Under the pieces are notes generated by a model. That model did not search any database, had not been told where the DNA came from, and worked only from the letters and a program-made list of their open reading frames with translations. A stretch of DNA of 64,000 nt from Ceriagrion tenellum (Eukaryota > Arthropoda > Insecta > Odonata > Coenagrionidae): the NCBI GenBank assembly GCA_963169105.1, contig OY720633.1:140970700-141034699 (forward strand), in the 5' to 3' direction. Numbering within the stretch: the first letter of the stretch is position 1; every line of letters begins with the position of its first letter. Shown piece after piece: positions 1-10,456 of this stretch. The position numbers and the translations under genes are program-made.

Positions 1-640
1 GTTCAAGTCACCCTGAGAGGAGAGAAACAAGAGCAAGTGAATTCCTTCACCTATCTCGGAAGTACAATCACGTGGGGGGGAAGAAGTGCAGCGGACGTAA
101 AGAAGAGAATAGTCCAAGCTAAGAAGGGAAAGGGAAAAAAACAACTGTTGTGCTCAAAGAAAATGGGACTAACAATCAGGAAACAATACCTATGTGAAAA
201 CATTCGTATGGAGCGTTGCACTCCAAGGAACGGAAGAATGAACCATTGGAAAAGTTAACAAAAAAAGACTAGAAGCCTACGAAACCTGGTACTGGAGGAG
301 GATGCTGCAGATGAAATGGGCGGACAAATTAGAACTGATTAAGTGTGCAGCAGAGTAGAAAAAGAAAAGACCATATGAAACACCATACAGAAAGGAAAAA
401 CAAAATGATTAGGACACACCATGAGACACGATGGGTTTGTGAGGAACATAATTGAGGGCATCATAGAGGAAAAAGTCTCCAGAGGAAGACCCAGGAATAA
501 GTTCATGAACCAAATGAAGAGGAAAGTACATAAAAAGAGTTGCCAGTAGCCCTCCACCATCCCCTATATAATGGATAGTATTAGATAGAGAAGGGTGGAG
601 GGCTACAGTTAACCAATTTTAGGATTGAACAACCAATGAG
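1..640 (+). pseudogene. Non-LTR retrotransposon reverse transcriptase, C-terminal fragment (family A, copy 1)
   Basis: This is the decayed 3' end of a non-LTR retrotransposon polyprotein, entering from the left edge. Frames +1/+3 give the hallmark post-catalytic order of such proteins: a YLGSTIT-like motif near 50-66, a KKRIVQAKKG stretch near 100-129, a segment resembling LEAYETWYWRRMLQMKW at about 270-320, and a GRPRNKFMNQMKRK basic tail near 485-530. It ends with a short 3' UTR that includes AGGATTGAACAACCAATGA. The frame is broken by several shifts and stops, so it is non-functional. In intact elements this region follows the RT palm and thumb. Copies 2 (1585-1775) and 3 (22035-22610) share its terminal 150-200 bp. 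The clade (RTE-like or CR1-like) cannot be fixed from a fragment. Confidence 0.85.
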
Positions 641-1580
641 TAAGAAATCCTGATAAATATGCTGTAAAATTTTGAGGGAAGAAAAATAGGATAGTAGTTG
701 GATACTTACGTTGGAGTTGGAAAAATTAGAAAAGAATTGAAAGGAATGAAATTGGAGATGTATATTGAATTTAGATTGGTTAACGCACTGCTAAAAAAAA
801 CAATAAATATGGTCAAATTAAAGAAAATATACCACATTTCTAATAATATGAAAATATCACCTATTTATTGCCCGATTTTCAAGACACTTTACGAATATGA
901 TAAGTTTCTATTGGATCTTGTAAAAACTAAAACTGCGCTCCTGAGAGACATCACCAACAGAAATGAGGAAACCAAGACTCAAATATCACATTATAAATTT
1001 CACATGGCATAGTTTTTTGTTTTTTTCAACTATTATTTAAAGAAAATTTATCAATTGCTTTGATAAAGCCACCAAATAAATCTTTGTTAGTTTAGTTCTT
1101 CACTACTTGCGGCATGAAAAAAATGTGTATCCATTGTTGTCACTAGTGCCGAAAACAGCTTTGGCCAATTCAGCTCATTAACGAATGTAGTTGAATGAAT
1201 GAAGTTGATAGTTTCTCGCTTTGCACAGTGGAATTTCTTCTTAATGAGGATAAAAAACGCTATTATCCTTTAAAGTTCGCAATATTATGAGGAACTGCAT
1301 TGGAGCCATAGTCATTGAAATGCACAGCGTTGTGAAATAGCCTCAGCATTCGCCAGTGTTCAATCAGCCATCTTCGGTTAAATAAATTATAAGCTATTTA
1401 TAAAAAATACCTTATGTAATTGCAATACGCATTTATGAAACCTCCGTTACTCAAAAATGAGGAAACAGTCCTGTCTGCAAAAAAGTTGAATGGGAAAGAA
1501 TCATTTTCAAAAATGTAAAGATGAATTTCCTTTATTTAGCTGATTACAAACAATTTCGGCAGTATGAAAAATATTTTTAC
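641..1580. other. AT-rich spacer without recognised gene
   Basis: AT-rich DNA between two retrotransposon tails. A 104-codon open frame at 698-1012 (+) encodes a Lys/Ile-rich product with no motif I recognise. Its composition is what AT-rich DNA gives by chance. No RNA gene or repeat is visible. Confidence 0.5.
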
Positions 1581-1584
1581 CTAA

Positions 1585-1775
1585 ATTTCATTGGTTGTTC
1601 AATCCTAAGATTGAATCGCATCCTTCCACCCTTTCCTATCTGATGCTAGTTCCCTTACTTCCTGGTATCTCTTCTTATGTACTAACCTCTTTATTTGGTC
1701 CGAGAACTTATTCCTGGGTTTTCCTCTGGGGACTTTTTCCTGTATTTTAACTTCAATTACATAAGTTATCGCTAA
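1585..1775 (-). repeat. 3' terminal fragment of non-LTR family A (copy 2, antisense)
   Basis: Read on the minus strand, this stretch matches the last ~190 bp of the elements at 1-640 and 22035-22610. It has the AGGAAAAAGTCCCCAGAGG motif, then a frame resembling GRPRNKFSDQIKRL and YQEVRELA, and the terminal AGGATTGAACAACCAATGA. Nothing 5' of this is retained. Such severe 5' truncation is typical of target-primed reverse transcription that stopped early. It lies only about 1 kb from copy 1 and points towards it, giving a tail-to-tail pair. Confidence 0.8.
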
Positions 1776-1879
1776 ATAATTATTTCATCCTCCTTAAAAC
1801 TGCTTACATTGGAAAATATAATTCAAATATGGACTCAATTGTAGCTAGAGTAAAGTTCTCTCAAACTACCATACATGAT

Positions 1880-2740
1880 AGGATATCTTCAAACACTGCA
1901 GGGACGAGGGGTTCTGGAAGGAGGTTCTTGAAGGTTGACGGAGGAGTTGGAGGAGTATCTGTTCAGGAAGGAGGGAGGGATGAAAAAAACCACAGGAAAA
2001 AATGGCACAAGGACTGTCGACTGCTCAGAGGAAGAGGGGGGAAGAGGGTAACTGCTGCAATGTGTGGGGGGGGGGTGTGGTGTGGAATAAGGCAGAAGGG
2101 AGGAGGAGATAATGACAGGATGGTAAGGAGCGGGTTTATTGTGAAGCGGTATCGGAGAAGGACTGGGGAGGGCGGGTGGGCTGGGAGGCGAGAGAGTTGG
2201 TAGGGGAGGAGGTGGAGGAGGAGGAGGAAGACGCCAGGGGGCAGAGGCAGAGGAAAAAGAAGAGCGGACCGAGGCCTGGACCCTGAATAATTGTCCCATC
2301 GATTCTGGAAGAGACCCAGAGCGCGATACACGCGCTCACTCCACCATTCTGCCTCTCCATCTTTATGTCCCGCTCTTTTGCTCTCCTCCCTCCCCCTCTA
2401 CCCACCTTTCTCTTCGTCTCTCTCCTTTCCCTACCTCAGCGTTCCCTACTTTGCCCTGTCCGCTCTCGAAACCCTTTCTCAACGGAGTAATTTGACTAGG
2501 GTGGCAGTAAGGAGAAGGGTAGAAACTCTTTTGTCCCTCTGGGAACCTATCCTCTTCCTTTTCTTTCGTTCCCTTTCCCTTCTTCCTCTCCTCTTTAGAG
2601 CTTCGTCTTTGCGTTCTCATTCTCTGTCGTCTGCTTCTTGCATTATAAAACTTTCTTCCTCTCCTTCTAGTCTTGGAGAGGCTCCTCATTCCCAACATTC
2701 CGCCACTTCTCCTCTTCTCTAATGACTCTTTCGTTCTCAA
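1880..2740. other. Purine-rich to pyrimidine-rich island
   Basis: A GC-richer island whose + strand is strongly GGA-rich from about 1890 to 2280 and strongly CT-rich from about 2340 to 2720. The switch lies in a short, more balanced CpG-containing stretch at 2290-2340. Open frames exist on both strands (for example 2291-2722 + and 1889-2299 -). Their products are only Pro/Ser/Leu or Arg/Gly/Glu-rich, so I do not call a gene. The two halves are roughly complementary in composition but not a clean inverted repeat. Confidence 0.6.
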
Positions 2741-4370
2741 TTCACACTCATCTTTGAGCCAATTTCTAAATGAGGAGTATTTATATCATGTCAATCTTTA
2801 TGATGAATCTGAACGTCAGCAAATGTAACGAAACCTTTCTCCAGTCAATCTAGCATTAAGTACACCAATTCTTATTTTATATCATCGGTATGAATTAAAA
2901 GTACCTGGTCGGTCATGGGCTTTTTGTGAGTGTTGCAATCGAGAAATTTTGGTTGAAAAGTTACAAGGATGCAAATTTAAACGGAGATATACAGTTGCCG
3001 CAAGTATGCAACCACGTTTTTCTGTATTGACCAAGGAAGTATTAAGAAACATATTGCAATTTTGTGTTTGAAATGAGGTTTAAAGTAGAAACACTGCAGC
3101 CCACTGCCTGACAAAATGGAAATTTTTTTACATTATTAATGCAGGGGTTTTTTTTACAAAAATCCATAAGAATGGAGAAAAATGGCAAAGAAACGGAGGC
3201 CACGATTCCATTAATGGCTAATTCCCAGATAAATAAAATTTAATCCACGATGCACCGCTTATCAACAATGTGTTTACTCGGAGGCTACATGCCAGAAGGC
3301 AATTCAATTCAGTTCGACACCTCAGAGTCAAAAGACAGGCGGGTCTTGGTTTTGGAGACATAGGATAATTATTTTACCCCGCGCTATGTATCATAAAATT
3401 GTAACTGGTGGAAGCGACCAAAAAAAGCGATAGACACTACCAAACTTATGAGAACTAAAATTCTTATCTTTCCAGCATCCTTAGAAATGTTAGTGAAAAC
3501 AGCTGCACACTCACATGAGTCAGATCATTAATTGCAGTTCACCTCTATTCTCTACCCCCTATTTTTCCCTATACACTCTTATAAAATTTTTGGTGCCCTA
3601 ACACCCCCTGTCACACGCATCTGCGGCCGCTCATAGGGTAGCCTGTAGATGTAGACAACTTCGACAAGTACAGACACTATTTTTATTCGACAGACTCACA
3701 TGGTAACAAAGACACTATCGGCATTGTTTCGTCTGTGATTAGCGGTAGATTATGCATACTTGATAGCTAATAAGTAATCTTCTTAGCCATCAATTATTCA
3801 TGAATACGCATGTTAAGTATTCACATTTAGATTCAAGTAATTTCTTTCAACCTTTTCTTAGATGGATATCCCACTTCGTGTTTAATGCTCGACAGAAAAT
3901 ACCCAGACCGTGATTACGTAATATCTACTAATATCATTCTAAAAATATGTCTAGCAATATTTTAATCATTTCAATCATATGGACATCAATATACAGATTA
4001 CCAATATTTGAGTTATTCTAAGTATTTCAATATGTGATGACGCGGTAGGTTTGTAATTCACAACGCATGACACTTTTAGGAATCGTAGTCATCGTACTTT
4101 TCGGGAAGGTGTGGAAAATATAACTTTTGACGGTATTTCTGCAATATAATTTTCAGTCACGTATTACACGAACAACATTTTGTGCCAATTCTATTTCATA
4201 GCATCTCCAATCTATTATTTATAGGGGATGTTAGATTGATTACATGACGTACCATGGCCTGTGAGACGTTCTAGTTGTAGTTACCTTTTTTTACAATTTA
4301 CCCAGTATATACTAGTTTGTATACCTAACGAGAGCCTTAATTATGGATGGTTATAATGCTTGAAATGAAA
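2741..4370. other. AT-rich spacer containing one SINE tail
   Basis: No coding or RNA gene recognised. Apart from the SINE 3' end listed separately at 3580-3656, only AT-rich unique-looking sequence is seen. Confidence 0.5.
3580..3656 (+). repeat. SINE 3' end with GTAGAT-type tail (copy 1)
   Basis: The segment CACACGCATCTGCGGCCGCT followed by CATAGGGTAGCCTGTAGATG resembles the sequence at 49886-49960 (CACACGTCAATGCGGCGGCT, then CGCGGGGTAG). It ends in a TGTAGATGTAGA tail like that at 38795-38805. A shared, GC-rich 3' module followed by a short simple repeat is the signature of a SINE or LINE 3' end. No A/B boxes are retained here, so this is a 5'-truncated copy. Confidence 0.55.
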
Positions 4371-4881
4371 TTAAGTATGCCTCATTAGCTTGTCCCTCGA
4401 CCCTTTTATTCCTTGAGCCTTGGGTTTGTCAAAATACGCGGAGCTTTTTTTTCCATCCCTTTTCCAAGCACTCAGCCCGTTTGGAAATTTTCGTCTCCCT
4501 CTCTCGCCGTTCGCAATTCCATTGTCCTCATCAACATTCCTAGCCTCCTCTTTCCTGAACCAAGCCAACACTCCCCCCGCTCCCCAAGTCACCCCTTGGG
4601 CGCGCAAGATTCCGCTTCCCTCGCTCTGGGAAAGAGGAGGCGAAAAAAAGAACCTCTTTCTCCCCGTTGATTTTTGATGCAATTAACCGCAAAGGTTCAA
4701 AGTCATGAAGAAGAGAGATTGTTTTTCATCGCCAGAGCCCTCCTCTCTCTCTCTCTATCCATCTCCACGTCTGCTCTCATCTTTTCTCCCTGAGCCTCCT
4801 GTGTGTGAGACTCCCAGACCTCTTTCACCGCCCCTCCGTCACGATCCGTCGCTGGGACGCGTTCCTCACACTCCTCCACGG

Positions 4882-4908
4882 TCTCTCTCTCTCTCTCTCT
4901 CTCTCTCC
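4882..4908. repeat. (TC)n microsatellite
   Basis: An uninterrupted run of TC dinucleotides lying inside a longer polypyrimidine tract. Confidence 0.95.
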
Positions 4909-5241
4909 GCACCATCGCATCTCGTTTTTTTCCTCTCTCTCTTTCTTCCCTCCTTCCTCATTGGCGACATAATGGTCGCTCTCCTCCGCTAAGTTCATTT
5001 GTCTTTCTCTCTCCCTCGCCCTCCGATCCGCTCACCCTTCACTCGTTTGCAACGCTCCTCTTCCAACGATTCCCGAGAAACGCTCCAATCCGCAATCCGT
5101 TGTTCGCCTGTTTTTTTTTCTTCTTCGCCTTCTCCTCCTACTCCCCGTCTTTTTTTCATCTCGATTCCTCGAGGCGTTCCCGCCAGAGTGACGCGCGGGC
5201 GAAGAGCAGGGGGAGGGATGGGGAGGAATTTTTTTTTTTTC

Positions 5242-5270
5242 GGGATTGGAGATGGGGGGGGTGGGGCGGG
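5242..5270 (+). other. G-quadruplex-forming motif
   Basis: Runs of 3, 8, 4 and 3 guanines are separated by short loops (a 9-nt loop, then T, then C). The run of eight can supply two tracts, so a four-tract quadruplex is possible within 5254-5270. It sits at the purine-rich end of the island. Confidence 0.5.
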
Positions 5271-5479
5271 AAAAAAGAGTAGACTCGAGTGAGAAAGTTA
5301 ACGGGACTGAAATTCGAAGTTACTGCTCTGGAATACTTGAATAGCAAAGTGGAGGGAAATATTTGCCAGGAGCGAGTAAAACGTCATCTTTTTTTTGTTC
5401 GCTTGCGTTTTTTTTTTTAGTCGCTCGACTTGCCAGCGACATTGATCCACGACGGTGCGATTCGTGCGAGACGATATAG

Positions 5480-6090
5480 TAGCCCAAGACAATCTTTTTT
5501 TTTATATTTTATTCCATGTATTTTAACCATTGTCGTGGTCGCGTTAAAATACTCCCGGTTGGAAAATTTGATGCTCCGCTACGTGCTCTTGACTTTTCCA
5601 ATATTCTTCTTTCAGAATTGTTGAGTCTTTAGCTCAGAATAAGTGGATACTCTAAGTGTGATTCAAAAGCCAGAATTTGGATTTCTCGTTGAAAATGGGA
5701 TCTCAAAAAACCGATTGGGTGAATTGATAGCTTGAAGATGTATAGCGCCCATATCAGCTGCTATCATTTGAAACGAATAAATTCAAAGTTTCATAGCATA
5801 GACTGACATTTAAACCCACTGGCAGATCAGCATTAATAAAAAAATCAGCATTCAACATGTTTAGCAACTTAGTTTTTTTGCGCTTGTTGAAATATTTTCG
5901 TGACATATATTACTATTCTCGTATCAATATTGTTGAAAATTTCCACCAAACTAGACCAATTTTATCCGGAGCATGAACAATGTTTTTTCCGTAAATAAAT
6001 GAGTGCATTGGTGAAACATTTTTATTCTCTCGAATGGATGTGCTCATTATTAAATTTAAAAAATAACAATGATTCCAGCCTCGAAGAATT
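5480..6090. other. AT-rich spacer, nothing recognised
   Basis: AT-rich sequence with no supported gene, RNA or repeat. Confidence 0.5.
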
Positions 6091-6540
6091 AATTACTACT
6101 TCTCATTCTCTGTTTCCAGCGAAAGACCTCTGCTTCATTCGCTCTCGGAATACCCATGAAAACCGAGACACTTCAGCACCCACGGGACAATATCCCGCCT
6201 CATTTAGCGATGCTCTAATTACGCAAGTTTCGCGCTCTTTATTCCGCGCGTTTGCCCAAGTTATTCGGAGCCTTTCGTTCGCCATTGTGGCTGTTTTTTC
6301 CTCAGTACTTTGCACAAATGTGGGTAGGATTGTTAGTAGAATGTTTCCACTGCTTTCAATATAAATATCGCCACGAGGTCGGAGTTAACGGGAAAATCCG
6401 AGTTGTATTATTTTATTTTGCAGCAAGGCGCTAAAACAAATTCCTAAACTTCCACGAACGCCTCGGAACGAAGCGAGCGACGCTTTTCATTTGCCTTCCG
6501 CTACTTTCTGCGAAGGTAGGTGGCGTAGCATTCAACGTAC
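6090..6540. other. CpG-containing GC-richer segment
   Basis: More balanced, CpG-containing sequence with an open frame on + at 5999-6364 and an opposite frame at 6103-6315 (-). Neither product shows a recognisable motif. It differs from the other islands in having little purine/pyrimidine strand bias. It could be a conserved non-coding element or a decayed exon; I cannot tell which. Confidence 0.35.
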
Positions 6541-9430
6541 ACCTTACTCATCACCCACAGTCTCCAGGCTTCATTAGAAAAACTCTCGCAAGCCCGAAAC
6601 AGCACTTGCACAAATTTCCTTAGCCTACTCAAACTCCTCAGGCCAAGTCTTTTCAAACTTCTCCGTTCAAAACCAAGATTCTCTCCATTTGAAGACATAA
6701 AGCTATCTATATGGTTGCCCTGATTCGTTTTTCTTAGTGTTCTGAGTGTAGAAATTGATTTTTATTATCTAGACGAGAGTACATTTTTTCGTTGCCATTG
6801 ATTTGTGGTTTATACGTGTAAGCACATCTATCCCAATTTTTGTCTCATAAAAAAATAAATATATTTTGGCGAGTAAGTGCTAACAAATGTGAACACTTTA
6901 GAAATGGCGAGATGAAAAAAAGAGGCAAAATGTATGTAAAACTTATGTGATGAGTTAGAGTAACAAAAAAGGAATGTATTATTTCCTCATTTATCTGCGA
7001 ATCTGTAATCTTAAATAATTATCCTTGATTAAATTGGTGATAATGTTTTACCCGTTTTTCGAGAGACACCCGAGATTTCTCCTTTTTAGAAATATTGACT
7101 ATCGTTTTATGAGTCCAACGCTTGCTTTTGGGATTTACGTTTTGCTAAGAGTGATTCAGGGCCTTCTTTATTGCATTCCTCATGTTGACTTGTCATCAGT
7201 TTTCTCACTCTCTTTTTTCGCCTTCAAGGGACATTTCAATTTAGTACTACTTGCCGAAAAGACTGACTCTTCAGAGGTTGCTTACACCCTATTTATATTT
7301 GAAGTCTCAAGGCTCGAACCGAAACCCTTAGACTACAACAAGATTGCCTAAAATTATAGATTATTAAATAAATAATTTTCTATCATGTATGCATAAGTTG
7401 TATGTTAACCACAGTTACTATTCTGATTATGAGCATCCTCTCCCATTTTAAATTTTTAGTTAGCACCTAATTATAGTCAACATAATTTTTATAATCCGAT
7501 AATAGTACATAAATTATTATCAACTTATTCCTTTTTTATTATCGTGATATTTGCTCCAAGTAAAGAATTTTTTATCAGCTAATATTGGAATTATATCAGT
7601 ATATCAATGAACTAATTTTTCTGCATGACCACTGTTGATCTAAAAGGTATAAAATTTTGAGGAGTAATGCATAGCTTTCAATTCTGTAGGTATTGATGAA
7701 TGAAGGTTAGCAACCGCTAAGGGTTTTATGTAATTTGCCATTGGTTATCATTTAAAGTGATTGGGATGAGAAGCTGGATCCAACTGATAAAAGTCAGGTG
7801 TGTGAGCAAGTAGATAAAGCAGCCAATTTAATATTTCATGCAAATATCGTATTTTTGGAGCAACTCATTGATATTAGTAACCGAAACTTTCATTAAAGTA
7901 CCACTAAAACAAATTTCTTGGAGTGAAAAAGTTTTCTCCTACTCCCATACAATTACCTAACTTTCTCGGTGGCGAAGAATGGTTACTTTCCGCCTTATTC
8001 AATCTTTTGCAAGAGGCGCTAGTATTGACTTGTTTTCGGGCTAAAAAAGAATTAGTACTGCCACTATCCTCACTTCACCGACTCGAAACCTACATTTACA
8101 CTTAAAACTTTGCCGATTAGAAAATTGACTCATTTAAATTCCATTTCAGCTGCGACAAATCCACATAATGAAGAAAAGTGCTCTGGCGCGAAAAGGGTTT
8201 GGCGTCGGCTAAATATGTACGTTTAGTTGTTTGGGGTAATAGAATTTGTTTATAAGCTGTAAAAATCATTATTTACTTTTTTATCGGTAATGAAGTAAAT
8301 TAATGTTTGAATTATTTAGCATGAGCAAAATTGTATGGGCCGTAGTGAGTTTCATGGTGAGAATCATCCATATCAATTAAGCTGATTTCGATTTTTTTTA
8401 ATGGCTCACGTTATTTTCAAGGATATGAATATTTATCATGTGTTTTATTCCTTTCTTCGATATCTTTTTTACCACGATATCTACGTGCGTAAACTTTTTA
8501 TATTTTCCGAAGAAAAATAGCATGCATTTCGGCTACGTTTATTCAAACTATATGAATGATAATGATGAAATTGTAATACGCTGACAAGATTGTTGGGATT
8601 GGTACAAGTCAGCAGAACTGGGGTGCTGAAACTGATACCTCTTTAAAATTTCAAAAATGAATTTGACGTTTGGTCCGATGACCTGGTAAACTGGTTTTTG
8701 ATAAGAGGTCATTCGAAAATATGACTGTATGAGGAAACGTTAAAGAACAGAAACTGGCACGGTAGAACGTAAAATTCTAGATACCTCAAAACTTAATGAA
8801 TGCATGGAATTTTTTTACTTTAAATTACTTATTAAACCAAATCTTGTAATATCTTTATTTGATCGACAGTTCAAATTGTTTAACGCATTTCAGAATTGTT
8901 CAATGACGGTTTTTTTAGTTTTTAGTTCAAAAATATGAGCTTAGCTTTTTAGATTCCCAATATTTATCCATTAATTTTAAACCTTACCAATCAAAAATCA
9001 AATACTTGTACAAATGTAGAAAAGTATGTATTCATATAAAGTAATCTAAAGTCTTAGCTAAATATTTAAGCCACATAAATTAATAATTAATATTGCCCGT
9101 TTATAATCTTTTCTCTTCAGTGAATTTTCTGTCAAACGGTGTTCTCTGGTATGTATATTCTGATTAGTGTTCAAATTCTTATTATTAATTAAACTAAAAT
9201 TCAATGCCACAAGTTATTTCACCATTAAATACTGTATTTTTATTAATATTGATGACATCTCAAAGTCACAGCGTACAATAGAACCTATTCATTTGCAAAT
9301 TTCAGATCGTATCAATTTTTAGCAGCCAGTTACCTCGATTTTTCTAATATATGATGCATGATTTTCTCTCACTATAACCTCTCGTTGTTATTCCGTTTAA
9401 GCGCTTCGTTTCTTTAAATCAAGCAAAATT
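6540..9430. other. Long AT-rich spacer
   Basis: Nearly 3 kb of AT-rich DNA. A 108-codon frame at 7025-7351 (+) encodes a Phe/Leu-rich product that I do not recognise. No RT motif, SINE, tRNA or clear tandem repeat is seen. Confidence 0.5.
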
Positions 9431-9835
9431 TCCCCAATATGATAAAAAAGAAAAACGAATCCCCTCGACCGGATAATTTTTCGAATCCGAAGGATGTGTT
9501 GACAATCAAGGTTCTCACATTCTGGCCGCACCTGCTCATTAACCGCCGCCACTCTCAACCCTCGGATATTCGATTTTCCCGAGACCCTCTCCCTCTATTC
9601 ACATCCGCGATGCAAATCTCTTCCGCCTCTCCTCTCTCCCTCTCTCCCCACTTCGCCTCTCCTCCCTCCTCTCCCTCTTTCCCCTCTCCACAAACCCACC
9701 CCTACCAACCGTTGCGCATCGGCTCGTGAGCGTTGACACAACAGGCGCCTGGCGGAGTGGTCCCCGATAATCTGATTGCACTTTATATAAAACGCTGTTT
9801 CCCACTCTCCCCTCCGATTTTCTTAAGCCACGGTC
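9430..9835. other. Pyrimidine-rich CpG-containing island
   Basis: CT-rich on +, particularly 9620-9700, with CpGs scattered through it. It ends with a TATATAA-like sequence at 9784-9791 followed by another pyrimidine-rich stretch. The TATA-like match is suggestive of a core promoter, but no downstream coding exon can be identified. Frames open here (9439-9729 +, 9599-9805 -) are low-complexity. Confidence 0.4.
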
Positions 9836-10054
9836 GCTACTCCATATATTTGTGTCATCTACTACGCATTTTCCCTTTTTGAACTAAAGTTAAATATATT
9901 AACAATTAATAGAATTAATGGTACTGGAAGTAACTTGGTAGTATTCCTTCATAGTGAAATGATGAATTACTTATTCCATAAATTCCACACCATTTCGCAA
10001 TAATCTTCGGATTTTATATGAATTACTTACTTTTTCACAAAAGGGTTATTACAT

Positions 10055-10103
10055 TCTTAAGACCCAGGTTTCATCGTTGAGCGACATCATCAGCCACAGA
10101 AAA
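10055..10103 (-). ncRNA. Hammerhead-ribozyme-like motif (left arm copy)
   Basis: On the minus strand the order is CTGATGA (10087-10093), a stem II candidate in which GTCG can pair with CGAT around a CTCAA loop, GAAA (10069-10072), then CCTGGGTC (10061-10068). These are the conserved core blocks of a hammerhead in the right order and spacing. Stem III would be very short, as in Penelope-type hammerheads, which are thought to act as dimers. Stem I pairing in this copy is weak. Catalytic activity is not shown. Confidence 0.5.
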
Positions 10104-10220
10104 AGTAAAACACATAGCTTAGAGAGTCAAAAATGAGAAGGGGGAAGGTAGTCTTCAGGTAACGGGTGGGAGGTTCCCCCCTCTCATTTTTTTACTGTTT
10201 TAGCAATGCTTTTTACTTAG

Positions 10221-10262
10221 TCTGTACCTGATGATGTCGCGTAGCGAAGACTTGAGGCACGG
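10221..10262 (+). ncRNA. Hammerhead-like motif, degenerate loop copy
   Basis: TCTGTAC then CTGATGA (10228-10234), followed by TGTCGCGTAGCGAAGAC. The stem II sequence is the best of the three copies: GTCGC faces GCGA-GAC around a GTA loop, with one extra A. The catalytic GAAA is replaced by GAAG, and the GGGTC block is lost. It is therefore probably inactive, but it shows what the ancestral stem II looked like. Confidence 0.45.
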
Positions 10263-10372
10263 ATACCTCCCCCCCTTCCCAAGCCTATTCCCATAACCTG
10301 CCACCCGTCACCAGAAGACTACCTTCCCCCACTCATTCATTGTTGACTATTTAAGCAATGTGTTTTACTTTG

Positions 10373-10418
10373 TCTATACCTGATGATGACGCGCAGCGAT
10401 GAAACCCGGGTCGTAAGA
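10373..10418 (+). ncRNA. Hammerhead-ribozyme-like motif (right arm copy)
   Basis: The core blocks are CTGATGA (10380-10386), a CGC-GCA-GCG stem II hairpin, GAAA (10401-10404), CCCGGG (10405-10410) and then TC before a possible cleavage point at 10412/10413. Stem I can form between TCTATAC (10373-10379) and GTAAGA (10413-10418) with one unpaired A. Stem III is CCCGGG, which is self-complementary with no loop, so it would need a dimer. This matches the minimal type I arrangement described for Penelope-like elements. Stem II is shortened by mutations relative to the loop copy. Confidence 0.55.
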
Positions 10419-10456
10419 ATGTTACAAATCTTTTGCGGAAAACTAAGCAATTCATC

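Larger units (their letters stand above)
4400..5300. other. Pyrimidine-rich island switching to purine-rich
   Basis: The + strand is CT-rich from about 4450 to 5160, including a (TC)n microsatellite at 4882-4908, then G-rich from about 5170 to 5290. Several CpGs occur around 5170-5210. Overlapping frames are open on both strands but encode only Ser/Pro/Leu-rich or Arg/Glu-rich low-complexity strings; no domain is visible. The polarity is the reverse of the 1880-2740 island. Confidence 0.6.
10018..10456. mobile_element. Foldback element with three hammerhead-like repeats
   Basis: Arms of about 160 bp at 10018-10180 and 10292-10456 are inverted copies of each other, roughly 80% identical by eye. 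Both contain TGTGTTTTACTT, a CTGATGATG core, ATGAAACC(C/T)GGGTC and TAAGAATGT in the same order. The ~110-bp loop holds a third, partial copy (10181-10262) in the same orientation as the right arm. The right arm and loop copy therefore form a direct repeat with a ~152-bp period, and the left arm is the head-to-head partner. No open frame of note is inside. CTGATGA...GAAA motifs of this kind are known from hammerhead ribozymes in Penelope-like elements and retrozymes; membership here is an inference. Confidence 0.75.

Noticed and set aside
9784..9791. TATA-box core promoter
   Set aside because: TATATAA-like matches are frequent in AT-rich DNA, and no downstream exon or start motif could be linked to it.
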